64,000 nucleotides of DNA from Ideonella sp. (GCA_015075165.1 JABTUY010000001.1:248001-312000), one strand, 5' to 3'; counted from the first letter of the stretch, positions 26,803 to 35,591 are shown. Program-made: numbers and translations. Notes: generated by a model from the letters alone, not told the origin.

Positions 26803-27447
26803 CTACTGGTTCACCGGTGACTTCGGGTCGAGCAGCAGCGCCATCAGATCGCGCAGCTGGTCTTCGTTGAGCAGATGCGAGTGGCCGAAGCGCGGCATGT
26901 TCGAGCACGCCTGGGTGGCCTTGCTGTTCCACAGCTTGCCCCAGGTGTAGCGCAGCGTCGGCAGCGCGGCCGGGTCGGCCACGTCCTTCACGCCGCGCAG
27001 CTTGCCGTAGTGGTACAGGCTCGGGCCGATGGTGCCGAACGACAGCTCCTTCTGGTCGAGCTGGTGGCAGTTGTAGCACTGCGCGCCGTTGCGCGCGGGA
27101 TCTGTGCTGGCGTCGGTCCAGGTCATGCCGCGGCCGTTCTGCGCCAGCTTCTCGCCCTTGCGCCAGTCGCCGATGTACTGCCCGTTGGCCGGCCAGTGAA
27201 TCGTGGCCATCGCCTCGGCCTCGATCTGCTTGGCCTGCGCGGCCGGCGGCGCATGCTCGCCGGAGCAGGCACGCTGCGTGGCGTCTTGCTGCAGCCAATC
27301 GGCCTTGGCAATGCCGCGGTCGCTGAACGAACCACGGATCATTTGCAGTGCCTGCTGGTCGAGCGCGGCCGGGCTCGGCGTCGTGGCGCAGCCGACCGAG
27401 ACAACGGCCGCGATCGCCGCCGGGATCAGGATGTGCTTGCTGTGCAT
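26803..27447 (-). CDS. soxX: SoxX, c-type cytochrome subunit of SoxAX
   Basis: Monohaem cytochrome c that with SoxA joins thiosulfate to SoxY. The 214-residue protein begins with MHSKHILIPAAIAAVVSVGC, whose VSVGC end looks like a lipobox. The haem site is CYNCH (residues 124-128). GTIGPSLYHYGKLRG follows, and the methionine ligand is probably in CSNMPRFGHSHLL near the C-terminus. A long insert before the haem domain is usual in this SoxX subtype. It lies 17 bp after soxA. Confidence 0.95.
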   Translation of the reverse strand: MHSKHILIPAAIAAVVSVGCATTPSPAALDQQALQMIRGSFSDRGIAKADWLQQDATQRACSGEHAPPAAQAKQIEAEAMATIHWPANGQYIGDWRKGEKLAQNGRGMTWTDASTDPARNGAQCYNCHQLDQKELSFGTIGPSLYHYGKLRGVKDVADPAALPTLRYTWGKLWNSKATQACSNMPRFGHSHLLNEDQLRDLMALLLDPKSPVNQ

Positions 27448-27464
27448 GTGGTCACCGCGGAGAG

Positions 27465-28298
27465 TCAGCGTTTGATCGCCGGGGCGATCGATTCGGCGCC
27501 CTTGGCATTGACGCCCATGTAGACACTGAGCGCGATCGTCACATCCGACGCGAAGCCGGGGTACGGAAAGCGCTGCTGGCGAAAGCAGTCGTTCAGGCGC
27601 TGCTGCATGCCCCACATCTGCCCGCTCGACACGCGGTACGCCGGCCACGCCGCGAAGCCGATGCCGTCACCCGGGTTCTTGGTCAGATTGGGCAACTCTT
27701 GCAGGCGCACGCGCTTGCCGTCTTCGCCGTGGCAGGTGGCGCAGGAGAAATCCATCGGCCCACCGCGGAAGAAGAACGCGCGCTTGCCGAGCTCGTAGAA
27801 GCGGCGTTCCTCGTCGTGGCCTTGCGGCAGCGCCAGCTTCATGCCGTGCGATTCAGAGGAGATCCAGGCCGCCAACGCGGTCAGCGTCACCTGCTCGCCC
27901 TTGCCGAACGGCGTGACGGCGATCTCTGCGGCCTTGAAGCCCTGCAGCGTCTCCATGCAACTGAGCAGGCGCGATTCCAGATCCTGCACGCGGCCGGTGT
28001 CTGGGAACCAGCGCGGCAGTTGCACCCAGGCGCCCTTGACCACGCCAGGGCCGAGGCCGAGGTCGCACTGCTGCAACGTGGTGCGCTTCGGCCCGCGCGC
28101 GGTCTTCCACAGCAGCTCGCCCTTGGCCTCGAACAACTCGGCCGGGTTGCCGTCTTCGAGCATCTTGCGGTACTCGGCGATGCCGTCGGCGGTGGATTTC
28201 TGTGCGGTGGCAAGCAGCGGCACGGCCAGCGCAGCCAGCGCCGCCAAGGCCACCACCGAGGCGCCGGTGTGGCGGCCGATCGAGTGGTCGTCTCTCAT
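27465..28298 (-). CDS. soxA: SoxA, monohaem type catalytic subunit of SoxAX
   Basis: Catalytic cytochrome of SoxAX, 277 residues with a Sec signal ending near LLATAQ. Only one haem motif is present, CATCH (residues 186-190). The place of the first haem in dihaem SoxA is taken by two cysteines, Cys78 (LQQCDLG) and Cys114 (LLSCMETLQG), which would form a disulfide as in known monohaem SoxA. The active-site cysteine that takes the persulfide is Cys238 in LNDCFRQQRFPYPG. ATG 28298 is chosen because it gives a normal signal peptide. Confidence 0.95.
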   Translation of the reverse strand: MRDDHSIGRHTGASVVALAALAALAVPLLATAQKSTADGIAEYRKMLEDGNPAELFEAKGELLWKTARGPKRTTLQQCDLGLGPGVVKGAWVQLPRWFPDTGRVQDLESRLLSCMETLQGFKAAEIAVTPFGKGEQVTLTALAAWISSESHGMKLALPQGHDEERRFYELGKRAFFFRGGPMDFSCATCHGEDGKRVRLQELPNLTKNPGDGIGFAAWPAYRVSSGQMWGMQQRLNDCFRQQRFPYPGFASDVTIALSVYMGVNAKGAESIAPAIKR

Positions 28299-28321
28299 CG
28301 TGTGGTCTCTCGTCGTAGCGC

Positions 28322-28633
28322 TCAGGAAACGGTGGCTTCGTCGGTGCGCGTGTCGCCGCGGTTGTCCTTCCAGGTGATGGTGATCTTGTCGCCGGCCTTC
28401 GCACCCTTGACGCTGAACTGCAGGAACGGGTTCTTCGACACCGACGGCCCCCACTGCGCGGTGAGCACCGGCTTGCCGTTGAGCGCGGCGGTCACGTCCT
28501 GGATGTACCAGGCGGGGATCACCTTGCCGGCCGAATCCTTGCGCTGGCCGGTTTCCATTTCGTGGCTCATCAGCACCCGCACGGTTGCCTTGTCGCCTGC
28601 CATCTGTGCGCGGATGCGCATCGGGTCTGCCAT
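28322..28633 (-). CDS. soxZ: SoxZ, sulfur carrier complex subunit
   Basis: Partner of SoxY in the periplasmic sulfur-carrier complex, 103 residues with no signal peptide of its own, as usual: it is carried through the Tat pathway with SoxY. MADPMRIRAQMAGDKATVRV, SHEMETGQRKDSAGKVIPAW and NPFLQFSVKGAKAGDKITITW are the family's conserved strands. The start ATG at 28633 follows GAGGAGCAC. It lies between soxY (59 bp upstream) and soxA (23 bp downstream). Confidence 0.97.
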   Translation of the reverse strand: MADPMRIRAQMAGDKATVRVLMSHEMETGQRKDSAGKVIPAWYIQDVTAALNGKPVLTAQWGPSVSKNPFLQFSVKGAKAGDKITITWKDNRGDTRTDEATVS

Positions 28634-28692
28634 GTTCGTGTGCTCCTCGAATTGCGATAGGTCGCCGGAATGGGGTGAGCGCGGCGCAGAGT

Positions 28693-29151
28693 TCAGCCGC
28701 CGCAGCCGCCGAGCGTGACCTTCACTTCCTTCTGCGCGAACAGCACCTTGCCGTCGCCCATCATCGCCACCGCGAACACGTTGGACGACTGACTCATCTT
28801 CACGCGCGTGGAGAAGCTGGCATCGACCGCATCGCCGACGTCGAAGATCGCCGACAGCACGTTCGGGTTCTTCTCCACCAGCAGCAGCATGCGCTGCACG
28901 CCCGGCAGCGCGCTCGACACGCCGATCGGCACCACCGCACCGTTCTCGGCGATGTCGGGCGCGGTCAGCTTCACGTCCTTGCTCTCGACCGGCGCTGCAG
29001 CGCCGAGGCTCTTGACCGCGTCGGCCATCGTCTTGGCCTCGAAGGCGGCACTGGCGTAGGCCGCCGACGCAAACTTCGGCAGCAAGCCGAGGCCGGCCAG
29101 CAGGCTCGTCAGGGCGGCCGAACGGGCCAGCGCATCACGGCGATTCAACAT
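28693..29151 (-). CDS. soxY: SoxY, covalent sulfur carrier subunit
   Basis: The subunit that holds the sulfur substrate on a swinging C-terminal cysteine. The 152-residue protein ends VTLGGCGG, with the carrier Cys150. The N-terminus MLNRRDALARSAALTSLLAG is a twin-arginine signal. ATG at 29151 follows AAGGAG (29158-29163 on the complement). It is the first gene of soxYZAXB, so the cluster promoter lies in 29152-29543. No soxCD is found downstream within the window. Confidence 0.97.
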   Translation of the reverse strand: MLNRRDALARSAALTSLLAGLGLLPKFASAAYASAAFEAKTMADAVKSLGAAAPVESKDVKLTAPDIAENGAVVPIGVSSALPGVQRMLLLVEKNPNVLSAIFDVGDAVDASFSTRVKMSQSSNVFAVAMMGDGKVLFAQKEVKVTLGGCGG

Positions 29152-29543
29152 CGAACACTCCTTCTGCTCGTTGTACGCGAGGGATCGCGGCCCCAACCGC
29201 TGCTGCGGCTGCGACCGCGCGACACGACCGGCCGGCGCCACCGGCCATCCAGACGACGATGGCCTTCGGGTCGACCGCCGCAGTGTCGGCGGCACCGCAG
29301 CCGCACCCGGGCCACCGCGCGTGATCGGGGTCATGCCGTTGCGGTTCGGCTGCCGCCGCTGCACGTCGCCGATCCAGCCCGTGCATTCGAATATGCGGCG
29401 GCACGCGCACTGCGGCGCTCCGGATTTTCCCTGCCCGGGCTGTCGCGCGCGGAACCCTGGCGCCTGGCGTCGAATTACTTCATAATTGAAGCATCAGTCG
29501 AGCGCGCCGGCCGTCGGCGCGGCGACCGCAGGAGACCCCAAGC
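29152..29543. other. 392-bp divergent control region between sox and the 2-aminobenzoyl-CoA gene
   Basis: Non-coding as far as I can see. It holds the soxY ribosome-binding site (29158-29163), an ATTCGAAT palindrome at 29385-29392, an AT-rich double palindrome at 29473-29491 and the AGGAG site of the plus-strand gene at 29530-29534. No clear -35/-10 pair for soxY is visible. Confidence 0.6.
29473..29491 (+). promoter_or_regulatory. AT-rich overlapping palindrome, candidate MarR operator/promoter
   Basis: AATTA-CTTCA-TAATT (29473-29487) and CTTCA-TAAT-TGAAG (29478-29491) overlap in an otherwise very GC-rich region, about 55 bp before the monooxygenase GTG. CATAAT (29481-29486) could be its -10 box. 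MarR proteins bind such AT-rich dyads, and a MarR gene lies in this operon, so autoregulation is likely (inference). Confidence 0.5.
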
Positions 29544-31952
29544 GTGAACATCGTCTGCATCGGCGGCGGCCCCGCCGGCCTGTACTTCGCGCTGCTGATG
29601 AAGCAGCTCTCGCCGGCACACGACATCACCGTGGTCGAGCGCAACCGGCCGTACGACACCTTCGGCTGGGGCGTGGTGTTCTCCGACGCCACGATGGACA
29701 ACATGCGCGCCTGGGACCGCGGCACCGCCGACGAGATCGAGCAGGCGTTCAACCACTGGGACGACATCGAGCTGCACTTCAAGGGCCGCGCCATCCGCTC
29801 GGGCGGCCACGGCTTCGTCGGCATCGGGCGCAAGAAGCTGCTCAACATCCTGCAGGCGCGCTGCGAGCAGCTCGGCGTGAAGCTGGTGTTCGAGACCGAG
29901 GTCGAGTCCGACCTCGACTTCCCCGCGGCCGACCTGGTGATCGCCAGCGACGGCATCAACTCGCGCATCCGCACGCGCTACGCCGACGTGTACCGGCCCG
30001 ACATCGTCACGCGGCCCAACCGCTTCATCTGGCTGGGCACGAACAAGATCTACGACGCCTTCACGTTCCTGTTCGAGAAAACCACGCACGGCTGGTTCCA
30101 GGCACATATCTACAAGTTCGACGAGACCACCTCCACCTTCATCGTCGAGTGCCCCGAGGCGGTGTGGCTGGCGCACGGCCTCGATCGCGCCGACCAGGAC
30201 CAGTCGATCGCCTTCTGCGAGCGCCTGTTCGCCGGCAACCTGCGCGGCGAGAAGCTGATGACCAACGCGCGCCACCTGCGCGGCTCGGCGTGGCTGAACT
30301 TCCAGCGCGTCCGGTGCGAGCAATGGTCGCACTTCAACGGCCGCAGCCACGTGGTGCTGATGGGCGACGCGGTGCACACCGCCCACTTCGCGATCGGCTC
30401 GGGCACCAAGCTGGCGCTCGAAGACGCGATCGAGCTGACGCGCCAGTTCAAGCTGCACGGCGACACGCCGGCGCACATTCCCGACGTGCTGGCGCGCTAC
30501 CAGGCGGCGCGCGCGGTCGACGTGCTGCGGCTGCAGAACGCCGCCTGGAACGCGATGGAGTGGTTCGAGGTCTGCGGCGAGCGCTACTGCGACCAGCTCG
30601 AGCCCGAGCAGTTCATGTATTCGATGCTGACGCGCAGCCAGCGCATCAGCCACGAGAACCTGCGGCTGCGCGACAAGGACTGGCTCGAGGGCTACGAGCG
30701 CTGGTTCGCCGAGCATGCGCCGCGCCCCGCCGCCGGGCAGCCTCACGACGCAGCGGCCTGCGCCGGCCGCGACGGCCGCGGCGGCGCTGCGTCCGCCGCG
30801 CGCGCGCCGTCGTCGCCGCCGCCGATGTTCACGCCGTTCACCTGCCGCTCGATCACGCTGAAGAACCGCGTCGTCGTCTCGCCGATGGCGCAGTACTCGT
30901 GCGTCGACGGCGTGCCCGGCGAGTTCCACCTCGTGCATCTGGGCTCGCGCGCGCTCGGTGGTGCCGGCATGGTGGTGGCCGAGATGACCTGCCCGTCGCC
31001 CGACGCGCGCATCACCCCCAGCTGCCCCGGCCTGTGGAACGAGGCGCAGCGCGATGCGTGGCGGCGCATCGTCGAGTTCGTGCACCGCGAGAGCGACGCG
31101 AAGATCGCGATCCAGCTCGGCCACGCGGGCGCCAAGGGTTCCACCAACGCGCCGTGGGACGACGCCGGCGCCGATCGTCCGCTGCCGCACGGCAACTGGC
31201 CGCTGCTGGCCGCGTCGCCGGTGCCCTACCTCGACCAGGACGGCCCGCTGCCGAAGGCGATGAGCCGCGCCGACATGGCCCGCGTCACCGCCGACTTCGT
31301 ACGCGCCGCGCGCCTGGCCGCCGAAGCGGGCTTCGACTGGCTCGAGCTGCACTGCGCACACGGCTACCTGCTGTCGGGTTTCATCTCGCCGCTGACCAAC
31401 CGTCGCGACGACGCCTACGGCGGCACGCTGGAGAACCGGCTGCGCTATCCGCTCGAGGTGTTCGCCGCGGTGCGCGCGGTGTGGCCGCAGCAGCTGCCGA
31501 TGTCGGTGCGCATCTCGGCGCACGACTGGGTCGAAGGCGGCATCACGCCGGCCGACGCGGTGCAGATCGCGCGCGCGTTCAAGGCCGCGGGGGCCGACCT
31601 GATCGACTGCTCGTCGGGCCAGGTCAGCACCCACCAGAAGCCCACCTACGGCCGCATGTACCAGACGCCGTTCGCCGACCGCGTCCGCAACGAGACCGGC
31701 ATCGCGACGATCGCGGTCGGCGCGATCTACGAGGCCGACCACGTCAACAGCATCATCGCCGCCGGCCGTGCCGATCTCTGCGCGGTGGCGCGCCCGCACC
31801 TGGCCAACCCGGCGTGGACGCTGAGCGAGGCGGCCAAGATCGGCTTCACCGCGCTCGACTGGCCGCGCCAGTACCGCACCGCCAAGCCGCAGATGGAAGC
31901 CAACTTCCAGCGCGAGCGAGCGGCGGCGCTGGTCAGGAGCCCGTCGGCGTGA
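29544..31952 (+). CDS. 2-aminobenzoyl-CoA monooxygenase/reductase (salicylyl-CoA 5-hydroxylase type), two-domain flavoprotein
   Basis: An 802-residue fusion. Residues 1-400 are a FAD monooxygenase of the p-hydroxybenzoate hydroxylase fold ([40 protein letters not shown]). Residues 430-790 are an FMN old-yellow-enzyme domain ([45 protein letters not shown]). An Ala/Arg-rich linker (about residues 396-428) joins them. In known relatives the enzyme hydroxylates and then reduces 2-aminobenzoyl-CoA, or hydroxylates salicylyl-CoA, so CoA-linked anthranilate or salicylate breakdown is likely. GTG at 29544 follows AGGAG. The CoA ligase expected for the pathway is not in the window. Confidence 0.92.
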   Translation: MNIVCIGGGPAGLYFALLMKQLSPAHDITVVERNRPYDTFGWGVVFSDATMDNMRAWDRGTADEIEQAFNHWDDIELHFKGRAIRSGGHGFVGIGRKKLLNILQARCEQLGVKLVFETEVESDLDFPAADLVIASDGINSRIRTRYADVYRPDIVTRPNRFIWLGTNKIYDAFTFLFEKTTHGWFQAHIYKFDETTSTFIVECPEAVWLAHGLDRADQDQSIAFCERLFAGNLRGEKLMTNARHLRGSAWLNFQRVRCEQWSHFNGRSHVVLMGDAVHTAHFAIGSGTKLALEDAIELTRQFKLHGDTPAHIPDVLARYQAARAVDVLRLQNAAWNAMEWFEVCGERYCDQLEPEQFMYSMLTRSQRISHENLRLRDKDWLEGYERWFAEHAPRPAAGQPHDAAACAGRDGRGGAASAARAPSSPPPMFTPFTCRSITLKNRVVVSPMAQYSCVDGVPGEFHLVHLGSRALGGAGMVVAEMTCPSPDARITPSCPGLWNEAQRDAWRRIVEFVHRESDAKIAIQLGHAGAKGSTNAPWDDAGADRPLPHGNWPLLAASPVPYLDQDGPLPKAMSRADMARVTADFVRAARLAAEAGFDWLELHCAHGYLLSGFISPLTNRRDDAYGGTLENRLRYPLEVFAAVRAVWPQQLPMSVRISAHDWVEGGITPADAVQIARAFKAAGADLIDCSSGQVSTHQKPTYGRMYQTPFADRVRNETGIATIAVGAIYEADHVNSIIAAGRADLCAVARPHLANPAWTLSEAAKIGFTALDWPRQYRTAKPQMEANFQRERAAALVRSPSA

Positions 31953-32554
31953 GCGCGCCGGCACGGGCTGTAGCGCGCCAGGCGCGTGCCGCGCGCGCTG
32001 TCGCCGCTGCACGCGGCGCGACCCGATCGCCGCCTGCGCTCGACGAGCGCTCGATCGGCCTCGAGGCGCGCGCCGAACACGACGACCACCTGTCGCTCAA
32101 GCTGTGGCTACGATTGCTGGCATGCAGCACGCAGGTCCAGACCGTGGTGCGGCAGCGGCTGCGCGAGAGCTTCGGCATCTCGCTGGCGCGCTTCGACTAC
32201 CTGGCGCAATTGCACCGCCACGACCAGGGTCTGCGCATGAGCACGCTGTCGCGCTACCTGATGGTGACCGGCGGCAACGTCACCGCGCTCACCGCCGAGT
32301 TGCAACGCGAGGGTCTGGTACGGCGCGAGCGCGACCCCGACGACGCCCGCTCGTGGCGCCTGCGCCTGAGCGCCAGCGGGCGCAAGGCGTTCGAACGCAT
32401 CGCACGCGAGCACGAGCAGTGGGTGATCGGCCTGTTCGAGGGGCTCGACGCCGCGCGCCGCAAGGCGCTGTACGACGACCTCGGACGCCTGCGCCTGCAG
32501 GTTTCCGCCCGCGCCACCGGCCGGACACCCAACCACCAGGAGAAGCCCGCATGA
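31949..32554 (+). CDS. MarR family transcriptional regulator
   Basis: A 201-residue winged-helix regulator. After an Ala/Arg-rich N-terminal stretch of about 45 residues, the DNA-binding domain runs through [40 protein letters not shown] (recognition helix) and [19 protein letters not shown] (wing). GTG at 31949 overlaps the monooxygenase TGA (GTGA). The likely ligand is an aromatic acid or its CoA ester, which would release repression of the operon (inference). An internal start would remove the odd N-terminal tail, but no clear ribosome-binding site decides. Confidence 0.9.
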   Translation: MSAPARAVARQARAARAVAAARGATRSPPALDERSIGLEARAEHDDHLSLKLWLRLLACSTQVQTVVRQRLRESFGISLARFDYLAQLHRHDQGLRMSTLSRYLMVTGGNVTALTAELQREGLVRRERDPDDARSWRLRLSASGRKAFERIAREHEQWVIGLFEGLDAARRKALYDDLGRLRLQVSARATGRTPNHQEKPA

Positions 32555-32958
32555 ACGGCAACGAACCCCGCGTGCTGCTGCCTGCAGGTTGGCCGCGGCC
32601 CAAAGGCTATGCCAACGGCGTCAGCGCGCGCGGTCGCGTGGTCTGCATCGCCGGCATGATCGGCTGGGACGCACAGGGCGTGTTCCACAGCGACGACTTC
32701 GCCGCGCAAGCCCGGCAGGCACTCGAGAACGTGGCTGCCGTGCTGCGCGAAGGCGGCGCGCGGCCCGAGCACATCGTGCGCATGACCTGGTACGTGACCG
32801 ACAAGCGCGAGTACCTGGCCGCCGGGCGCGAGATCGGCCGCGCGTATCGCGAGATCATCGGCGCCTACAACGCGGCGATGACCGCGCTGCAGGTCACCGC
32901 GCTGATGGAAGACCGCGCCAAGCTCGAGATCGAGGTCACTGCGGTCGTCCCCGACTGA
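32551..32958 (+). CDS. RidA family protein
   Basis: A 135-residue member of the RidA/YjgF family of enamine/imine deaminases or related ligand-binding trimers. GRVVCIAGMIGWDAQGVFHS, QARQALENVAAVLREGGARP and VRMTWYVTDKREYLAAG are the usual conserved stretches. The Arg that binds the substrate carboxylate in true RidA (usually in the C-terminal RxxVEI context) is not obvious here: the end reads DRAKLEIEVTAVVPD. The ATG overlaps the MarR stop (ATGA). In this operon it probably deals with a reactive enamine product of the 2-aminobenzoyl-CoA route (inference). Confidence 0.92.
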   Translation: MNGNEPRVLLPAGWPRPKGYANGVSARGRVVCIAGMIGWDAQGVFHSDDFAAQARQALENVAAVLREGGARPEHIVRMTWYVTDKREYLAAGREIGRAYREIIGAYNAAMTALQVTALMEDRAKLEIEVTAVVPD

Positions 32959-33165
32959 CACTGCTGTCGCCGCCTTGCGCAGCCGCGAGTGCCCGGCGGC
33001 GCACATCGCACGCGAAATGCGACACGCTCCGACCGCCGGCGCGTGTTGCAACCTGCAACAAATCGAGCCCGAGCCTCGATACTTGGCTGTTCCCCGCGCC
33101 GGCATGCCTTGCGGCGGGGGGACCGGCGCGATACGGATCGGTCGCACCGACCAACCTCGACAGCC

Positions 33166-33741
33166 ATGCCCATCGCGCCCCATCGCCGTCGCCCGTCTCG
33201 CGCGCACCGCATCAGCGGCGCGGCGCGGCGCCGCGCCCGGACGCTGGGCAGCGGCCTCGCACTGGCCGCCGCGCTGGCGCCGACCGCCGCCGAGCCGCCG
33301 CGCGAACCGCTGGCGCTGTTCGTCTCGGGCCTGCTCGCCTACACCACCTGGACCACGCCGCTGCCGACTGTGCGGCTGTGCCTGTGGGGCCACGGTCACG
33401 CCATCGATGCCCTCGCGCGCGGCGCGCCGCTCGGCACGACGCGGCAGCCGGTCACCGTTGTGCGCGATGCGGCGGTGGTCGATGCGCCGTGGCGCTGCGA
33501 TGCGGTCTTCGTCGCGGCCGGCGCACCGCCCGCGGCATACGACCTGCCGCGCACGCTGGTCGGTCGCCCGGTGCTGGTGATCGGCGAAGGCAAGGCGTTC
33601 TGCACCGTCGGCGGCATGTTCTGCGTCGACGCCGATGCCCCGGGGCTGCGCTTCTACGCCAACCTCGACGCGGTCGCCCGCAGCGGGCTGCGCGTGCACC
33701 CGCAGGTGCTGCGCATCGCACACGACGGCCCGGGGTCGTGA
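33166..33741 (+). CDS. YfiR-like periplasmic protein (DUF4154)
   Basis: A 191-residue exported protein. An arginine-rich N-terminus followed by LGSGLALAAALAPTAAE forms the signal peptide. The mature part reads ALFVSGLLAYTTW, VRLCLWGHGH and VLVIGEGKAFCTVGGMFC; the last pair of cysteines is seven residues apart, like Cys145/Cys152 of Pseudomonas YfiR. YfiR binds the periplasmic part of the diguanylate cyclase YfiN and keeps it off. The stop overlaps the ATG of the next gene, a cyclase of YfiN architecture, supporting this role. The start is uncertain, with no good ribosome-binding site. Confidence 0.82.
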   Translation: MPIAPHRRRPSRAHRISGAARRRARTLGSGLALAAALAPTAAEPPREPLALFVSGLLAYTTWTTPLPTVRLCLWGHGHAIDALARGAPLGTTRQPVTVVRDAAVVDAPWRCDAVFVAAGAPPAAYDLPRTLVGRPVLVIGEGKAFCTVGGMFCVDADAPGLRFYANLDAVARSGLRVHPQVLRIAHDGPGS

Positions 33742-35096
33742 TGGCACACGCACGCGCGACCCCCCGCAGCGCCGGCGGCAGGCACGCGCCACCGGCCGGC
33801 GGCGATCGTCCGACGCTGCTGCAGGCGCTGCACAGCGCGCACTGGAGGCTGGGCATGACGGCGGTGGTCGCCGCCGCCGTCACACTGACGCTGCTGTCGG
33901 TGATGACGCTGCGCACCTACGTCGACCGCAACCTGGCGCTGATCGCGCGCGCCATCGCGTATGCCGCCGAGGCCGCCGTGGTGTTCGACGATGCCGCCGC
34001 CGCACAGGACACCCTGCAAACCATCGCCGCCGGCGAGGGTCTGCTCGCGGCCGACATCGTGCGGCCCGACGGCAGCCGGCTGGCGCGGTTCCGGCAGCGG
34101 CCCGCAGACGCGCTCGACGAGACGCTAACCGAGTTCGGCGACCTGCTGTTCCGGCTGCAGGCCACCAGCCCGGTGCGCCGCCAAGGCGTCGAAGTCGGCC
34201 GCGTGCAGGTGCGCGGCGACGGCGGCGTCTATCTGGTCTTTCTGCTCGAGGTGCTGGCTGCGATCGGCGTCTGCGGCGCCGTCACCGCGTGGCGCGTGTC
34301 ACGGCTGTCGCACCGGGTCGGCCGCGAGATCGTGCGGCCGCTGAACCTGCTGGCCGGCCTGACGCGGCGCGCCCGGCTGGCGCGGCACGACCAACTGCGC
34401 GCACCGCCGGCCGGCGTGCGCGAGATCCACGAGCTCGGCGAGGACATCAACGCGCTGCTGGCCGAGGTGGCCTCGCACGAGGCCGAACTGGTGGCGCAGC
34501 ACGACACGCTGCGCACGGCCAACGAGTCGCTGTCGTTCCTGGCCTTCCACGATTCCCTCACCGGCCTGCCGAACCGCGCACGCTTCATGGAAGTGGCCGC
34601 TCGGGCGCTGCAGCGCCACGGCCAGCGCGGCGAGAAGGTGGCCGTGCTGTTCATCGATCACGACGATTTCAAGGCCATCAACGACAACCTGGGGCACGCC
34701 GCGGGCGACGAGCTGCTGGTGGAGATGGCCACGCGAGTGCGCGCGCAGCTGCGCGACGGTGGCTTCGTTGCACGCCTGGGCGGCGACGAGTTTGCCGTAC
34801 TGCTGGCGCCGATCGGTTCGACCGATGACGCGATGCGCGTGGCCGCACGCATCGCCGATGCGGTGCGTCAACCGCTGCTGAGCGCGCTGTTCGGTCGCAT
34901 CGATTCGAGCGCCAGCATCGGCGTGGCGCTGTTCCCCGACCACGGCGACGACGTCGAGCGGCTGCTCGCTGCGGCCGATGTGGCGATGTACCGCGCCAAG
35001 CGGCCGCGTGGTGAACGCGCCGCCCAGGCCGCACGCATCCGCAGCTACGAGCCCGAAATGGGCTACGACACGCGCGCAGCCGAGCTCGACGGCTGA
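33741..35096 (+). CDS. YfiN-like membrane diguanylate cyclase
   Basis: Makes c-di-GMP from two GTP. Order of parts in 451 residues: cytoplasmic tail 1-36, membrane helix about 38-58, periplasmic CHASE8-like domain about 60-160, second helix about 163-185, HAMP-like segment to about 245, then GGDEF domain. The active site GGDEF is intact (347-351). The inhibitory I-site is degenerate: Arg338 is present but the Asp expected at 341 is Gly, so product inhibition may be lost. ATG overlaps the YfiR-like stop by one base (TGATG). The YfiB partner is absent. Confidence 0.92.
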   Translation: MAHARATPRSAGGRHAPPAGGDRPTLLQALHSAHWRLGMTAVVAAAVTLTLLSVMTLRTYVDRNLALIARAIAYAAEAAVVFDDAAAAQDTLQTIAAGEGLLAADIVRPDGSRLARFRQRPADALDETLTEFGDLLFRLQATSPVRRQGVEVGRVQVRGDGGVYLVFLLEVLAAIGVCGAVTAWRVSRLSHRVGREIVRPLNLLAGLTRRARLARHDQLRAPPAGVREIHELGEDINALLAEVASHEAELVAQHDTLRTANESLSFLAFHDSLTGLPNRARFMEVAARALQRHGQRGEKVAVLFIDHDDFKAINDNLGHAAGDELLVEMATRVRAQLRDGGFVARLGGDEFAVLLAPIGSTDDAMRVAARIADAVRQPLLSALFGRIDSSASIGVALFPDHGDDVERLLAAADVAMYRAKRPRGERAAQAARIRSYEPEMGYDTRAAELDG

Positions 35097-35232
35097 CGGC
35101 CGGCAGCATCTTCATCGCCAACCGACGCAGCCCGCCCCCCGAAAGGCGCCGTTCGTCGCAATCGGGTCGCACGGCCGGTCGGTGCTGCCTACAGTGGCCT
35201 CCAACGCACCGCCCACCACCGAGGAAGCCGCC

Positions 35233-35418
35233 ATGTTCGAGCGCATCGCCATCCGCACCACCGCCATCGTGCTGTCGGGCCTGGTCACGCTCGGCATCCT
35301 CGGCGCGCTGGCCGACACCGCCGACGCGCAGCACGCCCAGGCCAACGCCGCCTATGCCGCCAGCCACAACCCGGTGCAACAGGTGGTGGTGGTCGGCCAG
35401 CGCCAGCCGCGCAGCTGA
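35233..35418 (+). CDS. small exported protein of unknown function
   Basis: A 61-residue protein with a membrane/signal segment IRTTAIVLSGLVTLGILGAL and an ADA-type cleavage site near residue 32, leaving about 29 residues that end NPVQQVVVVGQRQPRS. The ATG follows GAGGAAG at a good distance. I recognise no family; similar short Q- and V-rich exported peptides occur singly in Burkholderiales. It stands between the cyclase and the lipoprotein gene. Confidence 0.65.
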   Translation: MFERIAIRTTAIVLSGLVTLGILGALADTADAQHAQANAAYAASHNPVQQVVVVGQRQPRS

Positions 35419-35470
35419 TTCGACCCGGCGACGGCATGCACCGACCGGATGCGCGTACGCCGGCACGCCA

Positions 35471-35486
35471 GCGCACAATCGTGCGC
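35471..35486 (+). other. short hairpin in the leader before the repeat array
   Basis: GCGCAC-AATC-GTGCGC is a perfect 6-bp stem with a 4-base loop. It has no T-run, so it is unlikely to be an intrinsic terminator. It lies 53 bp after the small exported protein gene and just before the 25-bp repeats. Confidence 0.4.
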
Positions 35487-35498
35487 CGGGGACCGTTG

Positions 35499-35590
35499 CG
35501 GCCCGAGCAGGCTCGGGCGATTCCGGCCTGAAGAGGCCCGGGCCAGTCCGGCCTGAACGGGCCCGGCCCAGTCCGGCCCGAGGGGGAAGC
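35499..35590 (+). repeat. 25-bp tandem repeats in front of the TPR lipoprotein gene
   Basis: Units at 35499-35523, 35524-35548 and 35549-35573 follow the pattern CGGCC(C/T)GA followed by GGGCC/CGGGC and end (A/G)TTC or AGTC. A partial fourth unit (35574-35590) reads CGGCCCGAGGGGGAAGC, so its variant end forms the ribosome-binding site one base before the ATG at 35592. Each unit contains a short dyad such as CCCGAGCAGGCTCGGG. Confidence 0.8.
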
Positions 35591-35591
35591 G

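Noticed and set aside
23540-27298. A 1252-residue minus-strand frame across the sox genes
   Set aside because: It is read-through in a high-GC region. Only its last third is the true SoxH-like gene; the rest is out of frame with soxX, soxB and the DsrE-like gene, whose motifs are clear.
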